Assembly: GCF_019351435.1 (NCBI RefSeq)
Contig: NZ_JAHWYN010000019.1
Location: 1-64,000 of the forward strand
Source of the DNA: Flavobacterium taihuense
GTDB taxonomy: Bacteria; Bacteroidota; Bacteroidia; Flavobacteriales; Flavobacteriaceae
Reading direction: 5' to 3'
Length of the DNA stretch: 64,000 nucleotides
Each line of letters starts with the position of its first letter. Positions within the stretch are counted from its first letter, which is position 1. The position numbers and the translations under genes are program-made. The notes under the pieces are model-generated. The model saw nothing but the letters and a program-made list of their open reading frames with translations. It made no database searches and was not told the origin of the DNA. Of the stretch, positions 24,436-33,229 are shown in pieces.

Positions 24436-25461
24436 ATGAATTTACTGCGAAAAATATTGTTTCCATTTGCCATTTTGTATGGCTTTATTACGAGCATTCG
24501 GAATTTTCTTTTTGACAAAGGAATTTTAAAAACCTATTCTTTTGATATACCAGTTATTGCAGTAGGAAACCTTAGTGTGGGAGGTACGGGGAAAACGCCA
24601 CAAATAGAATATTTAATTCGGTTGCTATCAGATAAATATAAAGTGGCCACTTTGAGTAGAGGTTATAAAAGACAGTCCGAAGGTTTTGTTTTGGCCAATT
24701 CAAATTCTGATGCATTACAATTGGGTGATGAGCCGTTTCAGTTTTATCAAAAATTCAAAGACATTCAAGTGGCTGTAGATGCAAATAGAAAGAATGGAAT
24801 TGAGCAATTACTTTCCAATTCGAATCCTCCGGAAGTTATTTTGTTGGATGATGCTTTTCAACATCGTAAGGTAAAAGCTGGTTTTTATATTATGCTTACT
24901 TCTTATGGAGACTTGTATTGCAATGATTTTATATTGCCCACGGGAAATTTAAGAGAGAGCCGAAGTGGAGTCCAAAGAGCCAATATTGTCATTGTTACAA
25001 AATGTCCGTCAAATCTTTCCCTGAATGAGCAAAACGCTATAAAAAAACAACTGAATCTCTCTGTTAATCAAAGTTTGTTCTTTACCTTTATTGATTATGA
25101 TGATGTGGTTTATTCGGATAAAAAAATGCTAAAAGTCTCCGAAATTAAGAATATGGATAAGTTGCTTTTGGCAGGAATTGCAAAACCTGAATCTTTTTTT
25201 GCCTATTTGAAGCAAGAAAATGATGAATGTTTGACTTTTCCTGATCATCACCATTTTAGCGAAGGCGAATTAGAGGAAATTAAGAAAAAAGCAAACAGTA
25301 AAATTATTGTAACAACCGAAAAAGATTATGTGCGATTGAAAGGGAGTATTTTAAGCGATCAGCTTTATTATTTGCCTATAAAAAGTACCTTTCTTTCTGA
25401 TGGTGATAATTTTGATAAAAATATTTTGAATTATGTGGGACAAAGTACAAGAGACCGTTAG
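24436..25461 (+). CDS. lpxK: Tetraacyldisaccharide 4'-kinase LpxK
   Basis: LpxK phosphorylates the 4' position of the lipid A disaccharide at the inner face of the cytoplasmic membrane. I start at the ATG at 24436 (MNLLRKILFPFAILYGFITS), since the frame upstream is 17 codons of non-family sequence; this gives 341 residues. The first 25 residues form the membrane-associating helix. The Walker A motif VGNLSVGGTGKTP is near residue 45, the catalytic DDAFQHRKV near 135, and the late EKDYVRL matches the family. It overlaps punA by 29 bp. Confidence 0.94.
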   Translation: MNLLRKILFPFAILYGFITSIRNFLFDKGILKTYSFDIPVIAVGNLSVGGTGKTPQIEYLIRLLSDKYKVATLSRGYKRQSEGFVLANSNSDALQLGDEPFQFYQKFKDIQVAVDANRKNGIEQLLSNSNPPEVILLDDAFQHRKVKAGFYIMLTSYGDLYCNDFILPTGNLRESRSGVQRANIVIVTKCPSNLSLNEQNAIKKQLNLSVNQSLFFTFIDYDDVVYSDKKMLKVSEIKNMDKLLLAGIAKPESFFAYLKQENDECLTFPDHHHFSEGELEEIKKKANSKIIVTTEKDYVRLKGSILSDQLYYLPIKSTFLSDGDNFDKNILNYVGQSTRDR

Positions 25462-26245
25462 TTATATAAAAGAGAAAATAAATTTCACTCCAGAATATGG
25501 TGTGATTTTAGGGTCGGGACTAGGAGGATTTACTGATGATATCATTATCGAATATACTTTGCCGTATGAGGAAATTCCAAATTTTCCGGTTTCGACTGTT
25601 CAAGGACACAAAGGGGCACTGGTTTTTGGTACTATTGGAGCCAAAAAAGTAGTTGCTATGCAAGGGCGGTTTCATTTTTATGAAGGATATTCCATGAAAG
25701 AAGTGACTTTTCCTGTTCGGGTGATGAAGTATTTGGGGATTCAAAAATTAATAGTTTCCAACGCATCTGGGGGTGTGAATCCGAATTACAAAGTAGGCTC
25801 GATTGTGATTATTAAGGATCATATCAATTTTATGCCAGAGCATCCCTTGAGAGGAAAAAATGATGAGCGTTTTGGACCCAGGTTTGTTAATATGAGTCAG
25901 CCTTATTCGGTTGAAATGATTGTTAAGGCCAAAGCAATAGCTCAAGAGTTAAGTATTGAAGTTCATGATGGCGTTTATTTAGGCTTGCAAGGACCAACTT
26001 TTGAGACTTTGTCGGAATACAGAATGGTTAAAATTTTGGGTGCCGATTGCGTGGGAATGTCCACTGTGCCCGAGGTAATTGTTGCGCGTCACATGGAGTT
26101 AGAAACTTTTGGAGTTTCTATAATAACTGATATGGGTGATGAGAAAAGTATATTGACCATTTCACATGATGAGGTTTTGGAAGCCGCCAAAAATGCTGAG
26201 CCTCATTTGCGTTGTCTCATCAAAGAATTGATTATAAGGAATTAG
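25433..26245 (+). CDS. punA: Purine-nucleoside phosphorylase
   Basis: This trimeric class of phosphorylase cleaves guanosine and inosine with phosphate to give the base and ribose 1-phosphate. The 270-residue protein has the phosphate-binding GSGLGGF loop (about 22-28), GRFHFYEGYSM near 80, and the purine-site region GVYLGLQGPTFET and MSTVPEVIVARH. The ATG at 25433 lies inside the lpxK end (29-bp overlap), suggesting translational coupling. It ends 4 bp inside the convergent kinase gene. Confidence 0.94.
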   Translation: MWDKVQETVSYIKEKINFTPEYGVILGSGLGGFTDDIIIEYTLPYEEIPNFPVSTVQGHKGALVFGTIGAKKVVAMQGRFHFYEGYSMKEVTFPVRVMKYLGIQKLIVSNASGGVNPNYKVGSIVIIKDHINFMPEHPLRGKNDERFGPRFVNMSQPYSVEMIVKAKAIAQELSIEVHDGVYLGLQGPTFETLSEYRMVKILGADCVGMSTVPEVIVARHMELETFGVSIITDMGDEKSILTISHDEVLEAAKNAEPHLRCLIKELIIRN

Positions 26246-28422
26246 GAATTGCTGAAATTTTGGGCAATAGCATTGTAGAAGTCCTCTGGAATAAAAGGTT
26301 TTGTTATTACATCTGTCATCCCAAAAGAGAGTAGCATTTCCCTGTTTTCATTTAATGAAATGGCTGTAAGAGCAAGAATTGGAGTTTTTGTGTCAAACTC
26401 TCTAATTTGTTGCGTTGCAATAGTGCCGTTGATACCTAATAAATGAACATCCATTAATACCATGTCGAAAGTAGTGTTTTTTAGAATTTCGATTGCTTCT
26501 TCGCCATTGTCTAAAATAGTGCATTCCATATCTTTGTTCAATAGCATTTTTTTGGTAATCATTTGGTTGATTTTATTGTCCTCAACCACTAATATTTTTT
26601 TATTTTTAAACAAAGATGAATCATAACTTTTGATTTTTGATTTAATTTGAGCGGGTTTTGTATCTACTTTGAAATTTAATTCAAATGAAAAAGTCGAACC
26701 TTCGCCGACCACACTTTTTAGTCTTATTCTCCCACCCAATATTCGAACTAGTTTTTTTACAATAGTCAACCCTAATCCTGTGCCTCCAAATTTTCTATTA
26801 ATTTCGACCGAACCTTGTGAAAAACTTTCAAAAACAGTTTTTAATTTATCTTCCGGAATTCCGATACCTGTATCAATAATTTGAAAATAGATAGTAGCAT
26901 TGTCGTTTTGGTGGTTTCTCAATCTTGCGATTACACTAACGGTTCCATTATTGGTAAATTTTAATGCGTTATTAATAAGGTTCATGAAAATTTGAGATAA
27001 TTTTGTAGGATCTCCTATTAGATTTTCAGGTACGGCAGAATCGATTTTAAGAATGAATTTATTATTATTTATGGTGGCAATTTCTTTGAGTGAATTTTGA
27101 ATGTCTCCCAGCAGTTGTTTTAGGTTAAATGTAATGTATTCTATTTCCAGTTTATTGGAGTCAATTTTGTTTATTTCTAAGATGTCGTTTATGAAATTTG
27201 TCAGATAGTTGCCGGAAAATTTTAGTGAAGACAAATAATGCATTTGTGACTTTTTTGGATTTTCTTCTAAAAGTAAATGAGTAATACCGTTAATGGCGTT
27301 TAGTGGGGTTCGAAGTTCGTGACTCACGGTCGATAAAAATTCAGATCTTGCTTTAGAAGCTTCTTCAGCTTTGTTTTTGGCAGCAATCAATTCATTGTTT
27401 TTTTCTTTCAATAGTGAATTGGTTTGATTGCGTATAATGTTGTTTTTATAAAGTGATAAACTCAAAAGTGATAAAATCGAAATTATAGCAATGGCTAGAA
27501 TGCTGATGAGTTTTGAAAACTTATCGTTTTTTTCTTTCTCTTTATTTTCTTTTTCCAGTAGTAATTCTTCGTGCTTTCGTTGTGATTCTTTAAAAGTTTT
27601 GTAATCATTGACACGTAGTCTTTCTTCATTTGCTAGTATAATGTATTCCTTTAAATTTAAGTGTTTTTTTAAATAAGTAAAGGCAGATGATTTATCAGAT
27701 AATTTATCATAAACCATACTTAAAGCCAATAAGATATTAGACTTTTGATTTAAGTTTTTAGTTTTGTTGTTTAATTTAGAAGCTTTATTGAAGTAATTTA
27801 AAGCTAAATTGTATCGTTTATTTTCAGCTTCAATAGTACCCATTTGATAAAGGGCTTCGGCTTTTGTGTTTATTAATGTTCTGTTTTCAGCTTTTGAAAT
27901 GATACTATTGAAAAGATCTGAGGCTACAATGGTATTACCTCTTAATTTTGAAAGTATTCCTTTTTGAAGAGTAATTTGATCTGCATTCTCCTTACTCTTT
28001 AATTTTTTTTGGATCTCTTCGGTTTGAAGGAGGCAGGCTTCCGCAAGGCTGTATTCTCTTTTTTCAATATAGGATAAACTTAAATAATAATAAGCATTGG
28101 CTACATTATTGTTGGGTTTTTTTGAGATATTGTTGAATAAAAAAATGCTTTTATTCAATAGTTCAATGGCATCGTTGTAAAGGTTTAGGTCAAAATATAT
28201 TTTACCTAACTTATATGTTTGAATCGCTTCGGCTTCATTCTGATTGTTTTTTTTACAATAATCGATTGATTTTTGCGTAAATAATAAAACTTCTCTATAA
28301 TTATTGTTTTTAGTATTTTCAGATGCTAGTTTGGAGTAAAAAGCAAGACTGTCTATTTTAGTCCTATTCTGCGAATAGAGCATTGAATGAAAAAAAACAA
28401 TGAATAATAAAAAGTATTTCAT
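26242..28422 (-). CDS. Hybrid histidine kinase/response regulator with TPR sensor region
   Basis: The 726-residue protein has a signal peptide (1-17), TPR-like helical repeats (about 20-270), a membrane helix (303-325), a coiled coil (330-360), a HisKA domain with the phospho-acceptor His368 in STVSHELRTPLN, a HATPase domain with NLINNALKFT (N box) and GTGLGLTIVKKL, and a C-terminal receiver domain with LVVEDN and phospho-Asp658 in LMDVHLL. It should sense a periplasmic cue and phosphorylate its own receiver. No separate response regulator or output is adjacent. Its start overlaps the gapA stop by 4 bp (ATGA). Confidence 0.93.
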   Translation of the reverse strand: MKYFLLFIVFFHSMLYSQNRTKIDSLAFYSKLASENTKNNNYREVLLFTQKSIDYCKKNNQNEAEAIQTYKLGKIYFDLNLYNDAIELLNKSIFLFNNISKKPNNNVANAYYYLSLSYIEKREYSLAEACLLQTEEIQKKLKSKENADQITLQKGILSKLRGNTIVASDLFNSIISKAENRTLINTKAEALYQMGTIEAENKRYNLALNYFNKASKLNNKTKNLNQKSNILLALSMVYDKLSDKSSAFTYLKKHLNLKEYIILANEERLRVNDYKTFKESQRKHEELLLEKENKEKEKNDKFSKLISILAIAIISILSLLSLSLYKNNIIRNQTNSLLKEKNNELIAAKNKAEEASKARSEFLSTVSHELRTPLNAINGITHLLLEENPKKSQMHYLSSLKFSGNYLTNFINDILEINKIDSNKLEIEYITFNLKQLLGDIQNSLKEIATINNNKFILKIDSAVPENLIGDPTKLSQIFMNLINNALKFTNNGTVSVIARLRNHQNDNATIYFQIIDTGIGIPEDKLKTVFESFSQGSVEINRKFGGTGLGLTIVKKLVRILGGRIRLKSVVGEGSTFSFELNFKVDTKPAQIKSKIKSYDSSLFKNKKILVVEDNKINQMITKKMLLNKDMECTILDNGEEAIEILKNTTFDMVLMDVHLLGINGTIATQQIREFDTKTPILALTAISLNENREMLLSFGMTDVITKPFIPEDFYNAIAQNFSNS

Positions 28423-29435
28423 GATGATTGAGGATGGTTTTTATTATTCAATAATAGAATGAGGTCAATGATTCTGGAAGAATATCCAATTTCATTATCA
28501 TACCAGCCTACTACTTTTACCATTTTATCGATTACCGAAGTAAGTTGGGAATCAAATATACAAGAATTTTTATTGCCAATTACATCGACAGAAACAATAG
28601 GGTCGTCTGTGTATTCTAAAATTCCTTTTAAATTGGTTTGAGAAGCCAATTTGAAGGCGTTGTTTATCTCCTCTATACTAACTGTCCGTTTTACATTGAA
28701 AGTAATATCGGTCAGAGAACCATCAGGAACCGGTACTCGAATTCCGCATCCACCCATTTTGCCATCAAGAGATGTGAAAATTTTGGTTAATGCTTTTGCT
28801 GCGCCAGTGGTAGTTGGGACAATGGATTGACTTGCTCCTCTGGCTCTGCGTAAATCTTTATGAGGTTGATCATGTAAACTTTGATCAGTAGTGTAAGAGT
28901 GAATAGTGGTGATATAAGCTTGTTCAATCCCACAAAGTTCTTCAATCACTTTGATCATTGGTGCTGCATTATTAGTGGTGCAACTCGCATTCGATATAAT
29001 GGTCTCTGTCCCGTCAAGAATGGATTCATTGACTCCTAAAACTACTGTTTTAATGGTGTCCACTTCCGATGGAGCCGATAGAATTACTCTTTTGGCACCA
29101 GCCAAAACATGGGCGTTTATTTCCTCAAAAGTTTTGTATTTTCCAGTAGATTCTACAACAAAATCAATGCTTATGCTTTTCCAGTCCAGGTTTGGGATAC
29201 TTTTTTCATGGAAAAATAAAAAATGTTTTCCATCGACCACAATTCCCTTTTCGTCATCGCTTACCGCAAAAGGCAAAACGCCGTGAATACTGTCGTATTT
29301 TACTAAATGTGCCATCGTTTTTTTGTCGGCAATATCATTTATGGCAACTACTTCTATATGGGGGTGATTCAAAAGCAAACGAAATAAATTTCGCCCAATT
29401 CTTCCAAAACCATTAATCGCAATTCTTGTTTTCAC
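28419..29435 (-). CDS. gapA: Glyceraldehyde-3-phosphate dehydrogenase, NAD-type
   Basis: GapA oxidises glyceraldehyde 3-phosphate to 1,3-bisphosphoglycerate in glycolysis. The 338-residue protein has the Rossmann motif INGFGRIGR (7-15), Asp34 in AINDIADKK, which favours NAD over NADP, and the catalytic Cys152 in NASCTTNN; WYDNEIGYSSR is near the end. It starts with GTG (29433-29435), the first codon that gives the family N-terminus. The stop overlaps the kinase start by 4 bp, so the two are probably co-translated. An 8+8-bp palindrome lies directly upstream. Flavobacteria often carry more than one gap gene. Confidence 0.94.
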   Translation of the reverse strand: MKTRIAINGFGRIGRNLFRLLLNHPHIEVVAINDIADKKTMAHLVKYDSIHGVLPFAVSDDEKGIVVDGKHFLFFHEKSIPNLDWKSISIDFVVESTGKYKTFEEINAHVLAGAKRVILSAPSEVDTIKTVVLGVNESILDGTETIISNASCTTNNAAPMIKVIEELCGIEQAYITTIHSYTTDQSLHDQPHKDLRRARGASQSIVPTTTGAAKALTKIFTSLDGKMGGCGIRVPVPDGSLTDITFNVKRTVSIEEINNAFKLASQTNLKGILEYTDDPIVSVDVIGNKNSCIFDSQLTSVIDKMVKVVGWYDNEIGYSSRIIDLILLLNNKNHPQSS

Positions 29436-29456
29436 GTTTATTTGTTTATGGGGTAA

Positions 29457-29476
29457 TCGGTTAAACGATTAACCGA
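29457..29476. promoter_or_regulatory. Palindrome upstream of gapA, candidate operator
   Basis: TCGGTTAA (29457-29464) and TTAACCGA (29469-29476) form a perfect inverted repeat with a 4-bp centre, between the lipA stop and the gapA start. There is no T-run on either side, which makes an operator more likely than a terminator. Confidence 0.4.
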
Positions 29477-29485
29477 ATAAACTAT

Positions 29486-30385
29486 TTATAATATATGCTT
29501 TTGTGCTTTGTAAGAAGATCGAACCAATGGACCACTTTCTACATGGCGAAAGCCTAACTCCAAGCCGAATTTTTCGTAAATCGCAAACTGATCAGGAGTT
29601 ATAAATTCTTTTACAGGAAGGTGTTTTTTACTGGGTTGTAAATATTGACCAATAGTTACAATGTCAACATTGGCAGCACGTAAATCGCGCATGGTTTGAA
29701 AAACTTCTTCTTCTTGTTCGCCTAGTCCTAGCATAATTCCAGACTTGGTTCTGTTGATTCCTTTTTCTTTAAGGTATCTCAAAACTTCAAGACTTCGGTC
29801 ATATTTGGCTTGTATTCGTACTTCACGAGTCAGTCTTCGAACAGTTTCAACGTTATGGGAAACCACTTCTGGATTGGCCTCAACGATACGGTCGATATTT
29901 CTTTCGATACCTTGAAAATCAGGAATCAAAGTTTCTAGAGTAGTGTTTGGGTTCATTCTTCGGATGGCTTTTACGGTTTCGATCCAAATAATTGAACCAC
30001 CATCTTTTAGATCATCTCTGTCGACACTTGTAATTACAGCGTGTTTGATATTCATGATTTTTATCGAGCGGGCTACTTTCTCAGGCTCATCCCAGTCTAC
30101 GGTTTCGGGTCTTCCTGTTTTTACACCGCAAAAACCACAAGAGCGTGTACATACATTTCCTAAAATCATAAAAGTTGCCGTTCCTTCGCCCCAACATTCT
30201 CCCATATTTGGGCAACTTCCTGACGTACAAATTGTATTCAGGCTATATTTATCTACTAAACCGCGTAGTTCAGTATATTTTTGTCCTATTGGGAGTTTTA
30301 CCTTCAACCATTTTGGTTTAGTTACGCTCGATTCGGCTACGCCACGGGTTTCAATAGGTGATGTATTATCTAAAACAGTTTCCAT
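29486..30385 (-). CDS. lipA: Lipoyl synthase LipA
   Basis: LipA is a radical-SAM enzyme that inserts two sulfurs into octanoyl chains on lipoyl-dependent proteins. The 299-residue protein carries the auxiliary cluster motif Cys53-x4-Cys58-x5-Cys64 and the radical-SAM motif Cys79-x3-Cys83-x2-Cys86. The late RSSYKA serine, a ligand of the auxiliary cluster, is present (GPLVRSSYKA). It has its own -7 box and lies 50 bp upstream of gapA. LipB is not in the window. Confidence 0.96.
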   Translation of the reverse strand: METVLDNTSPIETRGVAESSVTKPKWLKVKLPIGQKYTELRGLVDKYSLNTICTSGSCPNMGECWGEGTATFMILGNVCTRSCGFCGVKTGRPETVDWDEPEKVARSIKIMNIKHAVITSVDRDDLKDGGSIIWIETVKAIRRMNPNTTLETLIPDFQGIERNIDRIVEANPEVVSHNVETVRRLTREVRIQAKYDRSLEVLRYLKEKGINRTKSGIMLGLGEQEEEVFQTMRDLRAANVDIVTIGQYLQPSKKHLPVKEFITPDQFAIYEKFGLELGFRHVESGPLVRSSYKAQKHIL

Positions 30386-30403
30386 ATTTCAATTTTCTGA
30401 CTG

Positions 30404-30411
30404 CAAAGATA
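30404..30411 (-). promoter_or_regulatory. -7 promoter box for lipA
   Basis: The minus strand reads TATCTTTG, matching TAnnTTTG, 18 bp upstream of the lipA ATG. Confidence 0.5.
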
Positions 30412-30599
30412 AGGAATGTAGTTTTAGAATTTGAGTTACGTATTTATGAATTTTGATAAAACTTGTTCGGTTATCAGGTCGTTTTTTAGAATTCCACATT
30501 AAAAAGTGGCTTTTGTAGATAAATTTAACATGGGGGTTTGTAGTGTTAAATTTTAGATATTAAAATAAAAACAAGATTCCGTTGTTTTTAAAGTTATAG

Positions 30600-30607
30600 T
30601 ATATTTG
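30600..30607 (+). promoter_or_regulatory. -7 promoter box for the M48 protease gene
   Basis: TATATTTG matches TAnnTTTG, 26 bp upstream of the ATG. A TTG at 30582-30584 is only 15 bp away, short for a -33 element. Confidence 0.5.
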
Positions 30608-30632
30608 CATTTTTAAATAAAAAAATAAAAGG

Positions 30633-31493
30633 ATGAATACAAAATCATTGTTATTAGGAGCTTTTTTAATGTTTTTTGGGCTTTCAAAAGCTCAAGCGCA
30701 AATTAATTTTGGAGAACGAGCATTAGGTGCCGTTCAAAAAGGAATGACAGGATTTACTTTTACAGATGCAGATGCTGCGGCTTTGTCTAAGCCTGCCGTC
30801 GATAAAATGGATGCCGAAAATAAAGTGGCAGGGCCAACAGATCCCTATGCTATCCGTTTGGCTAAAGTTTTTGGAAAATACACCAAAGGAGAATTTTACA
30901 CCTTGAATTACAAAGTGTATCTGACTAAAGATGTCAATGCCTTTGCAACTGCCGATGGTAGTGTACGTGTTTTTTCGGGTTTGATGGATGTAATGGATGA
31001 TAACGAATTAATAGCTGTAATTGGTCATGAAATCGGACACGTTAATAATCATGATTCCAGAGATGCTATGAAAGCTTTGTATCAAAAAGAAGCTTTGATT
31101 GATGCTGCAGCTTCACAATCTAATAAAGTAGCGGCAGTAACCGATAGTCAATTGGCTAAAATCGGTAGCGCGATGATTGATAGTAAATACAGTCGCAAGC
31201 AGGAATCAGAGGCTGATTTGTTTGCTTATGAATTCATGAAAAAAAATGGTTATGATGTAAATGCAGAAGAATCTGCTTTTAGAATATTGGCTAAAATGAG
31301 TGAAGGTGCTCAAAGTTCCTTTATTGATCAAATGATGAGCTCGCATCCTGATTCCAGTTTAAGAGCGGATGAAGCCAAAGCTAGGGCTGAAAAAGATGGT
31401 TTGTATAAGCCTTATGTGAAAAAGCCGGCAGTGACAACTCCTGTAAAGAAAACAACAACGAAAAAGAAAACAACTACTAAAAAGAAAAAATAA
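30633..31493 (+). CDS. M48-family metalloprotease, exported
   Basis: The 286-residue protein has a signal peptide (MNTKSLLLGAFLMFFGLSKAQAQ) and an M48 peptidase domain with zinc motif HEIGH (132-136) and the third ligand in ESEAD (191-195). It is a short periplasmic relative of BepA/LoiP-type proteases that monitor outer-membrane assembly. The last 25 residues are almost only Lys, Thr and Pro (from KKPAVTTPVKK on), an unusual basic tail. It is monocistronic and convergent with the TonB gene. Confidence 0.9.
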   Translation: MNTKSLLLGAFLMFFGLSKAQAQINFGERALGAVQKGMTGFTFTDADAAALSKPAVDKMDAENKVAGPTDPYAIRLAKVFGKYTKGEFYTLNYKVYLTKDVNAFATADGSVRVFSGLMDVMDDNELIAVIGHEIGHVNNHDSRDAMKALYQKEALIDAAASQSNKVAAVTDSQLAKIGSAMIDSKYSRKQESEADLFAYEFMKKNGYDVNAEESAFRILAKMSEGAQSSFIDQMMSSHPDSSLRADEAKARAEKDGLYKPYVKKPAVTTPVKKTTTKKKTTTKKKK

Positions 31494-31520
31494 TTATTCA
31501 TATTAGTATGTGTTAAAAAA

Positions 31521-31562
31521 AGAGAAAGCTGAACTCAAAAAGTTCAGCTTTCTCTTTTTTTT
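31521..31562. terminator. Bidirectional terminator between the M48 protease and TonB genes
   Basis: AGAGAAAGCTGAACT (31521-31535) pairs perfectly with AGTTCAGCTTTCTCT (31541-31555), flanked by A- and T-runs. Confidence 0.9.
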
Positions 31563-31580
31563 GTAATATAAAAGTTGAAA

Positions 31581-32408
31581 TTAATTTGGTTGAATAGTGA
31601 TAGGTAAATTATAAGAAGTTCTAACCGCTTTGCCTTCAAACATACCTGGTGACCATTTTGTTTTTAATGATTTCAAAACACGAATGGCTTCAGTTCCTAG
31701 ACCATATCCTGGATCTTTTAAAACTTTTATATCTGTCATGCTTCCGTCTTTTTCTATAACAAAAGAAACACTTACTCGGATTGCATTTTCGCTGTCTATT
31801 TCGGGTTTTTCAAAATTATTGCCCACATAAGTGTAGAATTTTTTGATTCCACCTGGAAATTCAGGCATTTTATCAACAGCATTGCTTGGTAGAATGGTGG
31901 TATCAGTAATGCCTGTGGTACTTGCAACAGCTGTACCGGTTGAAGGAGTTGTTCCTATGCCAGTACCGCCTGTGCTTGCGGTATTGATATCCGTATTATT
32001 TTTGAGTTCAGTATTAGTAGCAATTTTTTCTGGAGTTGCTAATGCCGCTTGAACGATTTCTGGATTTATAAGTTGCGCATTGGTGTTGATATTTTCAGTA
32101 ATTGGGTTTTTAATTTGGGGCATAGGCGCTTCTTCGACTTTTGTTTCGGGTAGTGCATAAGGGTCAATATCCACGACAACAACTGCGGGTAAGTCTGGTA
32201 CTAGTGATGGGATTCGATGATCTGGATTTAGGTAATTATAAACCATTGGAATACTAATGGCCGCAGTCAAAAGTAATACTCCCATAAAGAGCGCAAAAAA
32301 GGATGTCTTGGTGTTTTCCTGGCGTAAATTATAAGCGCCGTACTCTTTGTTTCTGTTTTCGAATACAAGATCAGTCCAACTGGTTTCGAAGATGTTTGAT
32401 TTAGACAT
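31581..32408 (-). CDS. TonB energy-transducing protein
   Basis: TonB proteins couple the inner-membrane proton gradient to outer-membrane receptors. The 275-residue protein begins with the Bacteroidota signature VFENRNKEYGAYNLRQ (15-30), has one membrane helix (36-58), a Pro/Thr/Ala-rich periplasmic linker and a C-terminal TonB domain (about 187-273) with VSFVIEKDGSMTDIKVLKDPGYGLG (quoted in part) and SPGMFEGKAVR. No exbBD genes are next to it, so the pair partner is elsewhere. It is monocistronic. Confidence 0.9.
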   Translation of the reverse strand: MSKSNIFETSWTDLVFENRNKEYGAYNLRQENTKTSFFALFMGVLLLTAAISIPMVYNYLNPDHRIPSLVPDLPAVVVVDIDPYALPETKVEEAPMPQIKNPITENINTNAQLINPEIVQAALATPEKIATNTELKNNTDINTASTGGTGIGTTPSTGTAVASTTGITDTTILPSNAVDKMPEFPGGIKKFYTYVGNNFEKPEIDSENAIRVSVSFVIEKDGSMTDIKVLKDPGYGLGTEAIRVLKSLKTKWSPGMFEGKAVRTSYNLPITIQPN

Positions 32409-32677
32409 AATTTATGGATTTAATGGTTAAGTAGAAATTAAATCATAAGCTAAAGTGGTTTTAGTTTTTAACGTAAATAACAGGAATTTTATTATTTATA
32501 TATATGGTTATTTTTCAACAAAAATGTTAAATAGGTATTGATGTAAGTAAATATAGAAATATTTATCGAATATAACTATAGGTATTTAACAAATTAAGTT
32601 ATGTTAATGTAATTGAATTTTAATATAAGAGGGGAGTATGTTTTCTGGGTGCTATTCCGTAAAGCCTTTAGATGAAA

Positions 32678-33229
32678 TTATCGTCTGTTTTGGATAATTT
32701 CCGAAAGTAATTTTTTGGCGCGAAGTAATTTAATCTTCACGTTACTCAAAGGCTCATCTATTTTGTTGGCAATTTCCTGATAGCTCATTTCCTGAAAATA
32801 ACGCAACTGAATCACTTCCTGATAATGTGGTTTCAATTCTTTGATGAATTGTAATAATTGAGAAAGATTTTGTTCGGTAATCAAAACGTCTTCTGCAGAT
32901 GGAGTGGTATCGGCAATATTATAAGCAGTTTGGTCTTCTTCGTCAGTGATTTCAATAAAAAGACTCGACTTTTTTTTGCGAATTAAATCGATATGCACAT
33001 TCTTGGCTATAGAAATCAACCAAGTGTTGAATTGAAATTCGGGATTGTATGTGGCTATTTTGTCAAATGCTTTGGAGAATGTTTCAATTGTAATATCTTC
33101 GGCGGTAGTTTCATTTTCGGTGCGTTTTAGCATAAAACCATATACCTCATTCCAATAGTAATCCAATAGAAAAGTAAAGGCAACTTGATTTCCTTTCTTG
33201 GCTTTTTCTATTTGTTTACTTATTTCCAA
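32678..33229 (-). CDS. ECF-type RNA polymerase sigma factor
   Basis: The 183-residue protein has a sigma-70 region 2 (about 12-78, with FTFLLDYYWNEVYGF and EDITIETFSKAFDKI) and a region 4 helix-turn-helix (about 130-178, with QLRYFQEMSYQEIANKI). It starts with TTG at 33227-33229, inside the end of the glycosyltransferase gene (10-bp overlap); no ATG gives the full region 2. An anti-sigma gene is not adjacent. Its likely role is switching on a small envelope or stress regulon, which is inference. Confidence 0.88.
   Translation of the reverse strand: MEISKQIEKAKKGNQVAFTFLLDYYWNEVYGFMLKRTENETTAEDITIETFSKAFDKIATYNPEFQFNTWLISIAKNVHIDLIRKKKSSLFIEITDEEDQTAYNIADTTPSAEDVLITEQNLSQLLQFIKELKPHYQEVIQLRYFQEMSYQEIANKIDEPLSNVKIKLLRAKKLLSEIIQNRR

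Noticed and set aside
24278..24466. Minus-strand frame of 62 codons beside lpxK
   Set aside because: Overlaps the lpxK start on the opposite strand, has no family pattern and no promoter box.
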